Below are positions 10,901 to 33,894 of a stretch of 64,000 nucleotides of DNA, one piece after another (positions within the stretch are counted from its first letter, which is position 1; the number at the start of each line of letters is the position of its first letter). This stretch comes from Taenia hydatigena. Taxonomy: Eukaryota > Platyhelminthes > Cestoda > Cyclophyllidea > Taeniidae. The translations under genes and the position numbers were made by a program. Where the stretch lies: NCBI GenBank assembly GCA_036345935.2, contig JADWOT020000003.1, positions 16,076,509 to 16,140,508 on the forward strand, given 5' to 3'. The notes beneath the pieces are model-generated. The model did no database searches. It was not told where the DNA came from and worked only from the letters and a program-made list of their open reading frames with translations.

Positions 10901-13822
10901 AAGCATCAAACTTTTGAAATTCAAGAATGATCTACAAAGAGGCTAAAACTTGTCAAACGTGGCTATTTCTGTAATTTGGCTTACGTTTTTTAGCAAACGG
11001 CTTTTAAATTTAAAGAACAGAAACCAAAAACCATTTGTCAATTAAGGTCGTCAGGTTGAAATTTCCTTTCTTCCCGAAAGTTTATTCATTTAATTTACCG
11101 TGTCAATTCAAGTCATCTAATTACTTGAGTTGTTTTTGTTGTTAGGTTGCAAAGCTCAAACCAAAACCGCTGTAAGGAATAGAGTGTCATGTCCCAGAAA
11201 ACAATGTTCTTTACCTCAACTCTGGCTTTGCCTTATTAGTTAGGCTACAATACTTATTTCGAAAATTCCTTTCCCTTGAAAACCCTCAGTAATATTAATT
11301 CTTTGTGGAAACTGAAAGTTATGTCTTTGCACGGGTTCATTTGTTACCTCCCTTGAATGACATCCTTCCTTTCACTGCGCAGTAACTGATGCATTATTAC
11401 TTGTGCATACCTTCAAACCGAAACTGCTCGTTCCATGCCCCTCCCCTAATAACTTTCTTACCCACATTATAACAAAGAAGTGAGTGTTGGGAACAAATGG
11501 CTCAGCACTTGTTTGCTTCTCCGTCACCTGCTTAGCTCTCGTCTGGAACGCCAACTCATACACACGCTATGCTGAACTTGAGGTTTAGATGAACTAGTGC
11601 ACTGACAGATAAAAAACTGTGACAGAGCGCTTGAGATTGCAGCCAGAAGTTTGAAACACTCTGTCTCCACAATAGCAGCGCACTGAGAAAATTTCACGCT
11701 AACAAAAGGTACATAACAGAATAATGTGCGTCTTTGCGATAATCTATAATTTCAACACAACAACCAGCCCCATCTCCGTCTTATTGTGCTCTAACCTCTA
11801 CTGCTCCCAAGTATTCTAACTTTCTAATGAACACATTTGAGGCACGACTTGTTAGTACTTCTCTTCCTGTTTTTATTTTTTCTCATAATTAGCAGCCTGA
11901 ATGGTGGACATTAGGAGCTGTCTTGCTTGCATAATACTAATTGCAATGGCGTGTGTTTTATCATCTGTATTATTGTTCAACAATTCTGTGAACTAAAGCC
12001 TCCTTGACTCTCTCCTTCTAAATCCAACTCAATTTTGTACTCTGGAGATGCAGTGATTTAGGTCGTTCAACATCTAAAAATAGCTAAGTAGAACTAGCAT
12101 ATTGCAAGACATTTATTTTGTATTTGTCTTGTGCTGAACTCCAAGTTCCAAAATTATTAGACATTTTCAAAACTTTCCTCATTTTGTAAAACCTAAATTC
12201 AACGAACATTAGTTTTTCTTCCATATTTGTAAAACGAAATTTCCTCCTTCAAAGAGGACAAAATGATCATAAAATCAATCCTGACAACAAAAACAAGCCC
12301 TTCTCAAGGTCGCACAAGGGCAAGAAACCAGGACAGCAAGGCAATTTGAATGTATAGAAAGTGTGAGAGGCAATTGACATGGTTCAGGGGCCATGCCAGA
12401 GATCGGAAGTACGACGGCAGGGCCTTAGTTTCCACAAATTCAAACGTCAAGTTAAAGGAACGATCCAAGCATTGCGGCGTTGCGATTTAATGAAGCCAAA
12501 AATTTCTTTAGTGCTAAGGCTGCATGGGAACGCTATCAGTTTAGATTACTTGAACATGTTCAGAAAACTTATCTCAAGGTTCTTCCCCAAGTGCATTCGG
12601 CGTAAGCCAACGTGGTTGTTTGGACGAGTGGTTGAAGCAGCATTGGTTATGCATTTTCCCGATAGAATTGCCCCTAAGATTCACCAAAACTGGAATCATT
12701 AGTCCTTTTTTGGTCCTTTACTTTTGTGGCTTTAAGCGCTTCAAAGACACTATATCGTTCAAGCATCCTTATCTGCCTGATTTTAAAATGCTGCTTAGTT
12801 AGTGGTCATATAACTTTCGACGTGGAGGGCTCCTATCAGCATACCAAATCTTTGACCAGATTAATAAACCTAACCTTCTCTTCACACCATAATTTGATTT
12901 AGTACAAATTTTTAATGCACACACATTAATTATGAATGAAGAAAACTACGTGACTGGGGCTACAGTTGGAGGACAAAAGTCCCTCTTTTCCTCCACGTAA
13001 ACGCCCACGAGGATGAAAGATATGATGTACAAAATATAAAGACAGTTTTACTGCTCTTTATTTGTAGGCTTCTTTTGGAAGGAAGCGAATTCGTTAAATA
13101 TTTCTATTAAATGCTAATCAAACACTAGCGTCTTGTATTATAAAGAGTTCGAAGCTGTTGTAACCAGCGTTTAATTGAATGAGTTTATGAGCCAAATTTA
13201 CTACTGATAGTGAAAGCAATAATATATTGCATGCGTTTCAAAGGTGAAAGCAAGCATTTTAAAAACTGATAAATAAAAGTGTAAAATTGCATACAGCGAA
13301 ATCAAACAAACAAGTTTTAAATCACCCCTACCTATCAACCGAAAAAAACTGGTCATACAGTCAAGTGACCCACCGCATTAAGATCATTGACACATTGCAC
13401 GATTCACTAAGGCAATGCTTGTCTTTACCGTGGATTCAAGGTTATTTACTCTGTGCATTTATTCAAAATAAATCTTTTTAATCCGGAACATATGCATATA
13501 CATAAACACATAACATGTGAATCTATCATTGGGAACTGTGCATTTATCCTAAGTCGTATTCTTTAATATCCAATGCCAAACTTGCCGTTTTGTGTTGTCG
13601 AACCGCATTCCGGAGTTTTCTCAAAGCATTCCAAATCTGCAAAAATAGTCTGGTTTCCTGGGTATGGGAAGTCCTGAGGGAGCAGTGCTAAACATGTCCA
13701 CACAAACCAAATCCCTTGCAAAAGAAAATGGAAAACGTTGACGAATATTATGATGAAAGTCTTTTTGAACAGAAAGCAGCCAAGCCATTTATTAATTCGC
13801 GCAAAACGAAATTGCATTACAG
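7924..13822. other. Non-coding arm sequence upstream of the Rab core exons
   Basis: AT-rich DNA, mirrored at 26890-32789. It must hold the promoter and first coding exon of the Rab gene if these lie inside the arm, but I could not identify them. An open frame at 12379-12702 (107 codons) survives in both arms but has no recognisable content. Confidence 0.4.
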
Positions 13823-19093
<5,271 letters not shown>

Positions 19094-19235
19094 GAAAACC
19101 ATTTTCCTTACTGGTTTACTTTTTGCAGTATTTTCTGCTCAAATGCAAACTTTGTCTCTAGCTTTGATTAAAACTTTTGGAAAGTTTTGCCGATAATATT
19201 GTTATTCTAGTTGCATTACAAGGAATAGGTGATCA

Positions 19236-19241
19236 AATAAA
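19236..19241 (+). terminator. Poly(A) signal candidate for the left Rab copy
   Basis: AATAAA lies about 145 bases after the Rab stop codon and about 120 bases before the arm ends, so the transcript's 3' end would be inside the duplicated unit. The mirror copy is at 21459-21464. Confidence 0.5.
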
Positions 19242-19352
19242 ATGTACTGCACGTAAGTATTTGTGCAGTGGTTTTTGCCTACAAACGCACAGGAAATTGA
19301 GCTACATTCTACATGCAGGCTTGATTTGATGAGGCTATGTGAGCACATAATT

Positions 19353-19872
19353 TGAAAACATCGAAGAGACATGTCTGCTCCGGCTACAGTTATATTTGCA
19401 GCAATTATATACCATCTCAAACACTCGTAATTGTCTAAATCGTTAAGTAAGTAGCAGTCTCTGCGACGAACATGAACATGAGTTTGAGATTATTCCGTTA
19501 CATTCATTTAAACCTTGAGCATTTGTAGCAGGAATTTTAGACGCGTGATATTTTTATGGCTGACATGAACCAAACTCCTTACTTCGTCTTTTAGTGTAGC
19601 CAATCATATTTTACTTAATTGCTCTCCACTTAACCTGTAATAACTAACAGACAAAATGTCGACCCCTTTGTAATGCGGTATTTTAGCATTTTGTATTTAT
19701 AAATGCCAAAGATTTAAATGAATGTAACGGAATGCCATTTGAGTTTGAGATTGTTTATGTTCGTCGCAGAGACTGCTACTTACTTAACGACTTAGACAAG
19801 CAAGAGTGTTTGAGATAGTAAGTGCTGCAAATATGTCTGAAGCCGGAGCAGACATGTCTCTTCGATGTTTTG
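19353..19872. repeat. Nested hairpin at the inner junction of the left arm
   Basis: An imperfect inverted repeat has arms of about 165 bases: 19353-19518 pairs with 19706-19872, around a loop of about 190 bases. The outermost 30 bases (ATCGAAGAGACATGTCTGCTCCGG and its complement) are nearly perfect, as is the stretch around GTAAGTAGCAGTCTCTGCGACGAA. In the middle of the arms GAGTTTGAGATT occurs in the same orientation in both, so that sub-segment is not mirrored. It may be a foldback or MITE-type element. Its left edge coincides with the end of the large arm. Confidence 0.75.
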
Positions 19873-21340
19873 ACTTCCGGTCGAAAGAACCTCCACCATG
19901 GCTCGGCTTAATCAAATTCGATTACGGCTGACTGATTCTCGAGTTACCCAAGTTGTAATGCAAGACCTTGTATTGAGTATTGTACAACCCAGTGCACTAG
20001 TCTAAGTTGGCAGCGCATTGATGAACGTCAATACAGGCTGCGCTGCAGTCAAGCTGAGGGCAGTCACTCACTGTTGCTCGTGGTGATTGTATAAGAGTAA
20101 CTGCTGCGACTTACATTTCATTCAATTCACCTCCCTCAAGCCCAGCCAAACCCATTGCTATTTAATGCACTCAAATCATGCCCTATCTGTAAATGATTTA
20201 CAGGCACTCTTGCAAATCATTCGAAGTAGATTTTGAAGTGGTTAAGATGACAGACTACTCAGGAGTGTGTGTCACGAAGATGCATTGCAATGACTTTCAG
20301 TTATTAAAAGCGAATCAGGAAGTCCGCGTTGCTTTAAATGAAGCGATTAAGGATTCGCTTTTAAAGGCTGACTATTATTGATGAAATATTCGACGTGATC
20401 GAGAACAAGTGACGGTCACATCAACACGAAACAGCCTTCAAATTACTCACTTGTAGTCAATGTTGAACCACCGTGAGATTCATCACTCCAGCCCTAAGCT
20501 ACTTAATTTGCGAACTCTAATGGCTTTTATTATTTTTTATTAAAGTCTAAGCAATTATGCATGCAATATGGTAATGGGATTCAGTGTGCTCCAATGCTGC
20601 TCAAAGTTCTCTCATTAAAAGCATTCGAAAGTAGTCAGATGGTAAAGAAGAGGACAGTCTATTAAGGAAGCTCAAGATCATGTGCGCTACTACTGATCTA
20701 TGAGGAGCTGACGCTTTTAGCTAATGTCGTGTTTAGAAAGGATAGAAGAGTTTGACACCAAATCTAACAGTGGATGTAATATTTGGTCAAATATCCTACA
20801 CGAGTCGACCAGACACCTTGTATTTCATCAGAATGCTAGACTATGCTTATCAAATTGCAGTAGAAGACATTACGTTGAAGTGGTTATTTGTGTAAAACTA
20901 AAGAAAACACTGCGCGTAATTGTGAAAATCGTTCAATGTTTTTTCAAAAAATGGTTCTTCATATTTGCATTGACTTGTAACAAAACAGCCAAGCCTACCA
21001 AGTGCATATTTAGATATGAGTATAAAACTATGAGGCAGGGAGTGAATACCCTAAAATAGAACTGCGTTTGCCATAAATCGTCTTCTTGGAAGACAGAAAC
21101 TCCAGGTCATCCTTATTAACCACAAAATAATGTTGATCTTTACTGGTCGAAAGCATTCGTTCTGGATTTTTGAAAAGAAAATCAGTGTCTACGATTGTCT
21201 GCGCAACTATATATATTGCCAGATTCAACACATGATCCTGCGCATATTTAACTGTCACAGCAGAAAAAACTATGGCGATAGAATACGTAACATTTTAACA
21301 GAACGCATATGAGTGCCTTTTTGTTACTTGATATCACAGA
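19873..21340. other. Unique part of the palindrome spacer
   Basis: Single-copy sequence between the nested hairpin and the right arm. I see no gene with splice support. An open stretch at 20724-21059 has no recognisable content. Confidence 0.5.
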
Positions 21341-21458
21341 GTTTTCAAATTATGTGCTCACATAGCCCCATCAAATCAAGCCTGCATGTAGAATGTAGCT
21401 CAATTTCCTGTGCGTTTGTAGGCAAAAACAACTGCACAAATACTTACGTGCAGTACAT

Positions 21459-21464
21459 TTTATT
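21459..21464 (-). terminator. Poly(A) signal candidate for the right Rab copy
   Basis: TTTATT on the plus strand (AATAAA on the minus strand), the exact mirror of 19236-19241 and about 145 bases past the stop codon. Confidence 0.5.
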
Positions 21465-21606
21465 TGATCACCTATTCCTTGTAATGCAACTAGAATAACA
21501 ATATTATCGGCAAAACTTTCCAAAAATTTTAATCAAAGCTAGAGACAAAGTTTGCATTTGAGCAGAAAATGCTGCAAAAAGTAAACCAGTAAGGAAAATG
21601 GTTTTC

Positions 21607-26889
<5,283 letters not shown>

Positions 26890-29800
26890 CTGTAATGCAA
26901 TTTCGTTTTGCGCGAATTAATAAATGGCTTGGCTGCTTTCTGTTCAAAAAGACTTTCATCATAATATTCGTCAACGTTTTCCATTTTCTTTTGCAAGGGA
27001 TTTGGTTTGTGTGGACATGTTTAGCACTGCTCCCTCAGGACTTCCCATACCCAGGAAACCAGACTATTTTTGCAGATTTGGAATGCTTTGAGAAAACTCC
27101 GGAATGCGGTTCGACACCACAAAACGGCAAGTTTGGCATTGGATATTAAAGAATACGACTTAGGATAAATGCACAGTTCCCAATGATAGATTCACATGTT
27201 ATGTGTTTATGTATATGCATATGTTCCGGATTAAAAAGGATTTATTTTGAATAAATGCACAGAGTAAATAACCTTGAATCCACGGTAAAGACAAGCATTG
27301 CCTAAGTGAATCGTGCAATGTGTCAATGATCTTAATGCGGTGGGTCACTTGACTGTATGACCAGTTTTTTTCGGTTGATAGGTAGGGGTGATTTAAAACT
27401 TGTTTGTTTGATTTCGCTGTATGCAATTTTACACTTTTATTTATCAGTTTTTAAAATGCTTGCTTTCACCTTTGAAACGCATGCAATATATTATTGCTTT
27501 CACTATCAGTAGTATATTTGGCTCATAAACTCATTCAATTAAACGCTGGTTACAACAGCTTCGAACTCTTTATAATACAAGACGCTAGTGTTTGATTAGC
27601 ATTTAATAGAAATATTTAACGAATTCGCTTCCTTCCAAAAGAAGCCTACAAATAAAGAGCAGTAAAACTATCTTTATATTTTGTGCATCATATCTTTCAT
27701 CCTCGTGGGCGTTTACGTGGAGAAAAAGAGAGACTTTTGTCCTCCAACTGTAGCCCCAGTCACGTAGTTTTCTTCATTCATAATTAATGTGTGTGCATTA
27801 AAAATTTGTACTAAATCAAATTATGGTGTGAAGAGAAGGTTAGGTTTATTAATCTGGTCAAAGATTTGGTATGCTGATAGGAGCCCTCCACGTCGAAAGT
27901 TATATGACCACTAACTAAGCAGCATTTAAAAAATCAGGCAGATAAGGATGCTTGAACGATATAGTGTCTTTAAAGCGCTTAAAGTCACAAAAGTAAAGGA
28001 CCAAAAAAGGACTAACGATTCCAGTTTTGGTGAATCTTAGGGGCAATTCTATCGGGAAAATGCATAACCAATGCTGCTTCAACCACTCGTCCAAACAACC
28101 ACGTTGGCTTACGCCGAATACACTTGGGGAAGAACCTTGAGATAAGTTTTCTGAACATGTTCAAGTAATCTAAACTGATAGCGTTCCCATGCAGCCTTAG
28201 CACTAAAGAAATTTTTGGCTTCATTAAATCGCAACGCCGCAATGCTTGGATCGTTCCTTTAACTTGACGTTTGATTATGTGGAAACTAAGGCCCTGCCAT
28301 CGTACTTCCGATCTCTGGCATGGCCCCTGAACCATGTCAATTGCCTCTCACACTTTCTATACATTCAAATTGCCTTGCTGTCCTGGTTTCTTGCCCTTGT
28401 GTGACCTTGAGAAGGGCTTGTTTTTGTTGTCAGGATTGATTTTATGATCATTTTGTCCTTTTTGAAGGAGGAAATTTCGTTTTACAAATAAAGAAGAAGA
28501 ACTAATGTTCGTTGAATTTAGGTTTTATCAAAATGAGGAAAGTTTTGAAAATGTCTAATAATTTTGGAACTTGGAGTTCAGCACAAGACAAATACAAAAT
28601 AAATGTCTTGCAATATGCTAGTTCTACTTAGCTATTTTTAGATCTTGAACAAACCAAATCACTGCATCTCCAGAGTACAAAATTGAGTTGGATTTAGAAG
28701 GAGAGAGTCAAGGAGGCTTTAGTTCACAGAATTGTTAAGCGAAAATACAGATGATAAAACACACGCCATTGCAATTAGTATTATGCAAGCAAGACAGCTC
28801 CTAATGTCCACCATTCAGGCTGCTAATTATGAGAAAAAATAAAAACAGGAAGAGAAGTACTAACAAGTCGTGCCTCAAATGTGTTCATTAGAAAGTTAGA
28901 ATACTTGGGAGCAGTAGAGGTTAGAGCACAATAAGACGGAGATGGGGCTGGTAGTTGTGTTGAAATTAGAGACTGTCGCAAAGACGCACATTATTCTGTT
29001 ATGTACCTTTTGTTAGCGTGAAATTTTCTCAGTGCGCTGCTATTGTGGAGACAGAGTGTTTCAAACTTCTGGCTGCAATCTCAAGCGCTCTGTCACAGTT
29101 TTTTATCTGTCAGTGCACTAGTTCATCTAAACCTCAAGTTCAGCATAGCGTGTGTATAAGTTGGCGTTCTAGACGAGGGCTAAGCAGGTGACGGAGAAGC
29201 AAACAAGTGCTGAGCCATTTGTTCCCAACACTCACTTCTTTGCTATAATGTGGGTAAGAAAGTTATTAGGGGAGGGGCATGGAACGAGCAGTTTCGGTTT
29301 GAAGGTATGCACAAGTAATAATGCATCAGTTACTGCGCAGTGAAAGGAAGGATGTCATTCAAGGGAGGTAACAAATGAACCCGTGCAAAGACATAACTTT
29401 CAGTTTCCACAAAGAATTAATATTACTGAGGGTTTTCAAGGGAAAGGAATTTTCGAAATAAGTATTGTAGCCTAACTAATAAGGCAAAGCCAGAGTTGAG
29501 GTAAAGAACATTGTTTTCTGGGACATGACACTCTATTCCTTACAGCGGTTTTGGTTTGAGCTTTGCAACCTAACAACAAAAACAACCCAAGTAATTAGAT
29601 GACTTGAATTGACACGGTAAATTAAATGAATAAACTTTCGGGAAGAAAGGAAATTTCAACCTGACGACCTTAATTGACAAATGGTTTTTGGTTTCTGTTC
29701 TTTAAATTTAAAAGCCGTTTGCTAAAAAACGTAAGCCAAATTACAGAAATAGCCACGTTTGACAAGTTTTAGCCTCTTTGTAGATCATTCTTGAATTTCA

Positions 29801-32789
29801 AAAGTTTGATGCTTGTTGCTTAATAAAGTTTAGACGCCTACAGCTGGCACACAGTAGAGTTCAAAGCTCAACACCGATTTTGTGGAAAATGAGCAAAAGT
29901 AACGAAAAAATAATGATGCTTACCCCGCAATTTATTGACCTCACAAACTTTTAGATCAAACTGCTGTGATCGTGCTTTATTTTGCTAGAAAAAATACTGG
30001 ATCTGTGTTTTCAACGCTTTTGGAGCAGCCAAAATTTCTGCATTTACCAGGGAAGTTAAAGCATATTTGTTAAATATCTTTACAATAATTTATTTCTGCC
30101 GCTTTGTGTTAAGCATTAACCAAGACTTCGTTTTGCCGGAAAGATGAATCACGGAAAACACTTATTTTCACTTTCATTTTGATTTCAGGACTTACCGTAA
30201 ATAAGTCAACAAACTAGGTCTAAGCAAAATTGAATTTTTTTTTGCATATCATGCTACTTTTACAAGTTATTTTAGCGAATATGAAACGCCATTCTTAAAA
30301 GCAATTAAATGTTACTAGCAAATGTGCACCGAATTCCCCTGCGCAAAACAAAAAAGAGAATCAGCAAAGATAGCTAAAATAATTTATTCATTTGTACTTT
30401 TCCATTGCAAAGAGTATATCGCTAGTAGCCAGTAGTATTTAAAGTTCATTATTTCGTGTATTTTTAGAAAAATCCCTTTTTCGTCATTTTTAATAAATTT
30501 CATGCGGTGTTTGTTATGAATCCCAGCGGTTACCTTGCATTTATTGTAAAACACGTAAGTTGCGTTAATCAAGACTCCTTCTCAATCAGCTTCTTGGTCG
30601 GACTGTGACTAAGACTTGAGCTTATCTTTTACTTTAAAAAGAAGGTTAGGCTTAGCTTGAAAGCTGTACAATTTCCTTGTGCAATTTCATGTGCAGTAGA
30701 TACGGCATGGAGCATGCGGTAGCGCAACAATTTGATTCTAGTCATAAACTACCCAAAATAGCTGCCTTATGGACATGCATCAAAGAGACGAGTAAATGTT
30801 GTCGTCGGGTAGATTAGTTTGGAACCAACATGCAAACACTTGTAGTCATGTATAATTAACTCACTTCAAAGTAAATCAGTGCATATTTTTGAGCTACCTT
30901 TGGAATCACACCCTCTTTTGCAAAAACAAAGAGGCAACAATATTACGTTTAGATTGCTGCTGTTTTGATAGCAAAGCTCGCACTCTTAAGATCCTCAAAA
31001 ACCGATGAATCCTCACATCCTGTGTTCTTGCATGTTATCTGCACGGATTCGAAATCTATGAGGTGATTCAAGGCTTATAGATGGTCCAAAATCTAGTTAC
31101 CATAAAAACCAATCTCTTTTAAAAGTGTTTGTATGTTTTCCGTAGATAAGCACAAGCGCACTTTGCTAAAATCAGCTTAAGGAAAAAAAAATTTGAAATT
31201 CTGCGGAAGTCTTTGCGATGATGAGAAAAATTTATCCAATTGATAAAATAAACAAATTAGAAATTTTCTGAGATAATAACTTTTCGTTCATTATACATGC
31301 TCTACTTTGTTTCAAAATGACTCAGTTATTGCGAAGGAAGATTGATAATCCCAATAGATATGACAATACCAAACCGCTAGAGTGTATTTGCTGGCACACT
31401 ATTATGCTTTTGAACAAACATTGATGATTTGGCAACCGTCATGGAGTAACTACCTTACCTTAATGCAAATCGCTGAATTATAAAAGACAAGTTGAGTATT
31501 GATAGGATTACAAATAAACATTAGGACGATTCGTCCCACCTTTTTAGTGAAAATCAATGTAAAAGGAACCTTAAAACCTTGGCTAATTTCAAACCAGCAT
31601 TATGGGTTTTCTTGAAAAATTTTGCCTTGCTCCCTTTTTAATTGCATCTTAGTACAACTTTAAGAAAGAATTTTAAACAAAAATTATTAAATTGTCTTGA
31701 CACACACTTTACTACATAGAATAAAAAACGCTGCTATTTCAAATAGATTGCTTGGTGTTTGCGCTAACTACTATACCGAGTTTTGAAAACAAAAGTAAAT
31801 TGCCATGCAATTCAAGAATGAGCAATGTGCTAATTTTAGATTGCCTAGAAGTAAAATGAAAGACACTCTGTGCAAAGCACACTCTATCATTATTTATGAT
31901 TGTTCAAAAAACAAAAAGCTAATTAATGACATTATTCAAAATATTTCATTTCCATCGAGCTGCCTATAGGAAACGAAGTAAAAATGATGTGCAGAAAACA
32001 AAATGCCTATAAATTCACCAAAAAGTCTAAAAATTGAAATTTTTTAGAGTGATACGATGCGTCTCTACAAATTTTAAACAAAATTTAGATAGTTCCGTAT
32101 ACCTCTTCTTAAATTTCCAAGTCCTGATAGACTGGGCATACAGACAAGCAATATGCATACCAACGAGCCATACGCCAATCGCAATATAATTGTGACGATA
32201 ATTCTAATAGGTAAAAGCACTCCATTCAATAACAATCACCGTGATCCGAATACAAAAGCTAGTCAGTGAACGACACTAACTGAAAGCGCCCTATTCCGTC
32301 CAAGCGATCGAGTAAGGAATGGTTGTGGAGCAGTCAGGACATTGCTTACCTTAAAGGAATAATCAGGTGCCACGTCTTTCCCGTTCATTCTATTTCAAAG
32401 TGAAGTAGTACTGTTAGGCCACTCATTGCCCAATTGGATAAGAGGAGTCCTTGAGCAAACCTGCCGAGTAGCTGCGTAAAACAAAATTGACAAGGATACT
32501 CGAAATAGAATTCTAGTTGCAGAGCGTTGAACTGTAGCCAAATTTGCCATTTTTATGAACAAATTTTTTGGCTAGTAGCAACGAGCATTTTGCGCAAATA
32601 GCATAAGTTCAACTAGAACAACTGCATACTAAGTTAAATTAACACCCTAGACTTATGGTGAAAGATTCATGCAATGAGCATGGTCGCACTGCCTTACTAT
32701 GGCTCATACGATCTAATTTCGACTGTTTGAGATGGTGTCTAGGCCTTCTTAACCAGATCTCAAATTGCTCTTTAGCGGTAAATGTTACA
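26890..32789. other. Non-coding right-arm sequence
   Basis: Mirror of 7924-13822, with the same lack of recognised exons. It should contain the 5' part of the right Rab gene, unresolved. Confidence 0.4.
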
Positions 32790-32794
32790 TCGTC

Positions 32795-33581
32795 TGTAGC
32801 GTTTTGGGGTTCCATCGAAGGCAAAAGAAGGCAGAATGCTAGGGCAGAATATATATACTCACCGGACAGAGGGAAGTAGGCTGCTGGCATGGATTGGAGG
32901 CCAGCCCACGCAGTTAGGGCAGTACGGCCACCTCTGTGACCCTGACCGAAACCGGTAGTTCCAACAAACAACGTAATACATTGCCCCTCTCCTCTTTCCA
33001 GCGTCGTCCCCGACACGAACCTTGGTACACCTCCCGCGTCAGCCACCATAACATACTCAGTGCTGCAACAAGCACCCACCAGCTAACCAGGCCAGTCGCC
33101 TACATTCGTCGCGATTGAGGCGATGCATGACACCAACGTCACAGATCCCTCTTCACAGTGCATTGCACTTCGAGTTTCGTTTGGCTTGGGAACAAACTTC
33201 AGAATGAGTGGTTCTGCCGACCATCAGTATGTCCGTAGGGGGCGTTAGTACGCCGATCTCCTTAAGCAAGTACATTAGGGGTAATGTTCGAAACGAAACT
33301 ATCCAAGTGGTCCATGGCTAGTGTCGGTTCAGTTGTTGATAGCTTTCTTGTAGAACACGGAGAAGGGGTAGATGCCGGAGGTGGACATCGTTCGTGGCCC
33401 ACCCGTAGCACATGCACTTCTTTCGCACCGCTGCAACATACTGCAGGCGGTAGAGATCGGGATAGTAACCCTACAGAGTCGGGTCCACTTTCCGCTGCCA
33501 CCAATGTAGCGTCGTGAAGCTCCCTCGGCCACCACTGTGACCTTGACCAAAACCGGTAGTTCCAACAAACAGAGTACTACA
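32795..33581 (-). mobile_element. Miniature LTR retrotransposon (TRIM-like), right copy
   Basis: Mirror of 7136-7923, 787 bases, with TCGTC at 32790-32794 and 33582-33586 as the same target-site duplication read from the other strand. The long 3' LTR is 32795-32980 and the short 5' LTR 33505-33581. Sharing insertion site, target duplication and the asymmetric LTRs shows that the insertion happened before the arm was duplicated. Confidence 0.85.
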
Positions 33582-33894
33582 TCGTCCTTCACAAATGCAT
33601 TTTTAATTGGGTCGGCACCACCGACCTCCAGCCTCCGGACGACGTTCATTGCGCAAATCCTGCTATCCCACTGAGACGGCCACGAGCCCCCACCCGAACT
33701 AACTTCTCAACTCAGACCCTCACCCAGCAGAATCACTTTATCGGATAAATCAAAGGGCATCACGCGGAACGACAGACACAAGCCATCGATGCAAGCAAAA
33801 AAATAGGACCAAACTGGAATTCACTCAATCCCATGTGCGGTATAAAGCTGAGTACAGATGCCGAAAATAAACGAGAAAATTCGTCTTCTGGTTT

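Noticed and set aside
12379..12702. A 107-codon open frame preserved in both arms
   Set aside because: Arm-to-arm changes alter several residues, no family is recognisable and no splice signals support it. Preservation is explained by the recency of the duplication.
13716..13822. An ATG-led frame just upstream of the P-loop exon as the Rab N-terminus
   Set aside because: It reads into the P-loop exon in the wrong frame. The P-loop frame has a stop about 30 bases upstream, so a splice acceptor at 13823 is required.
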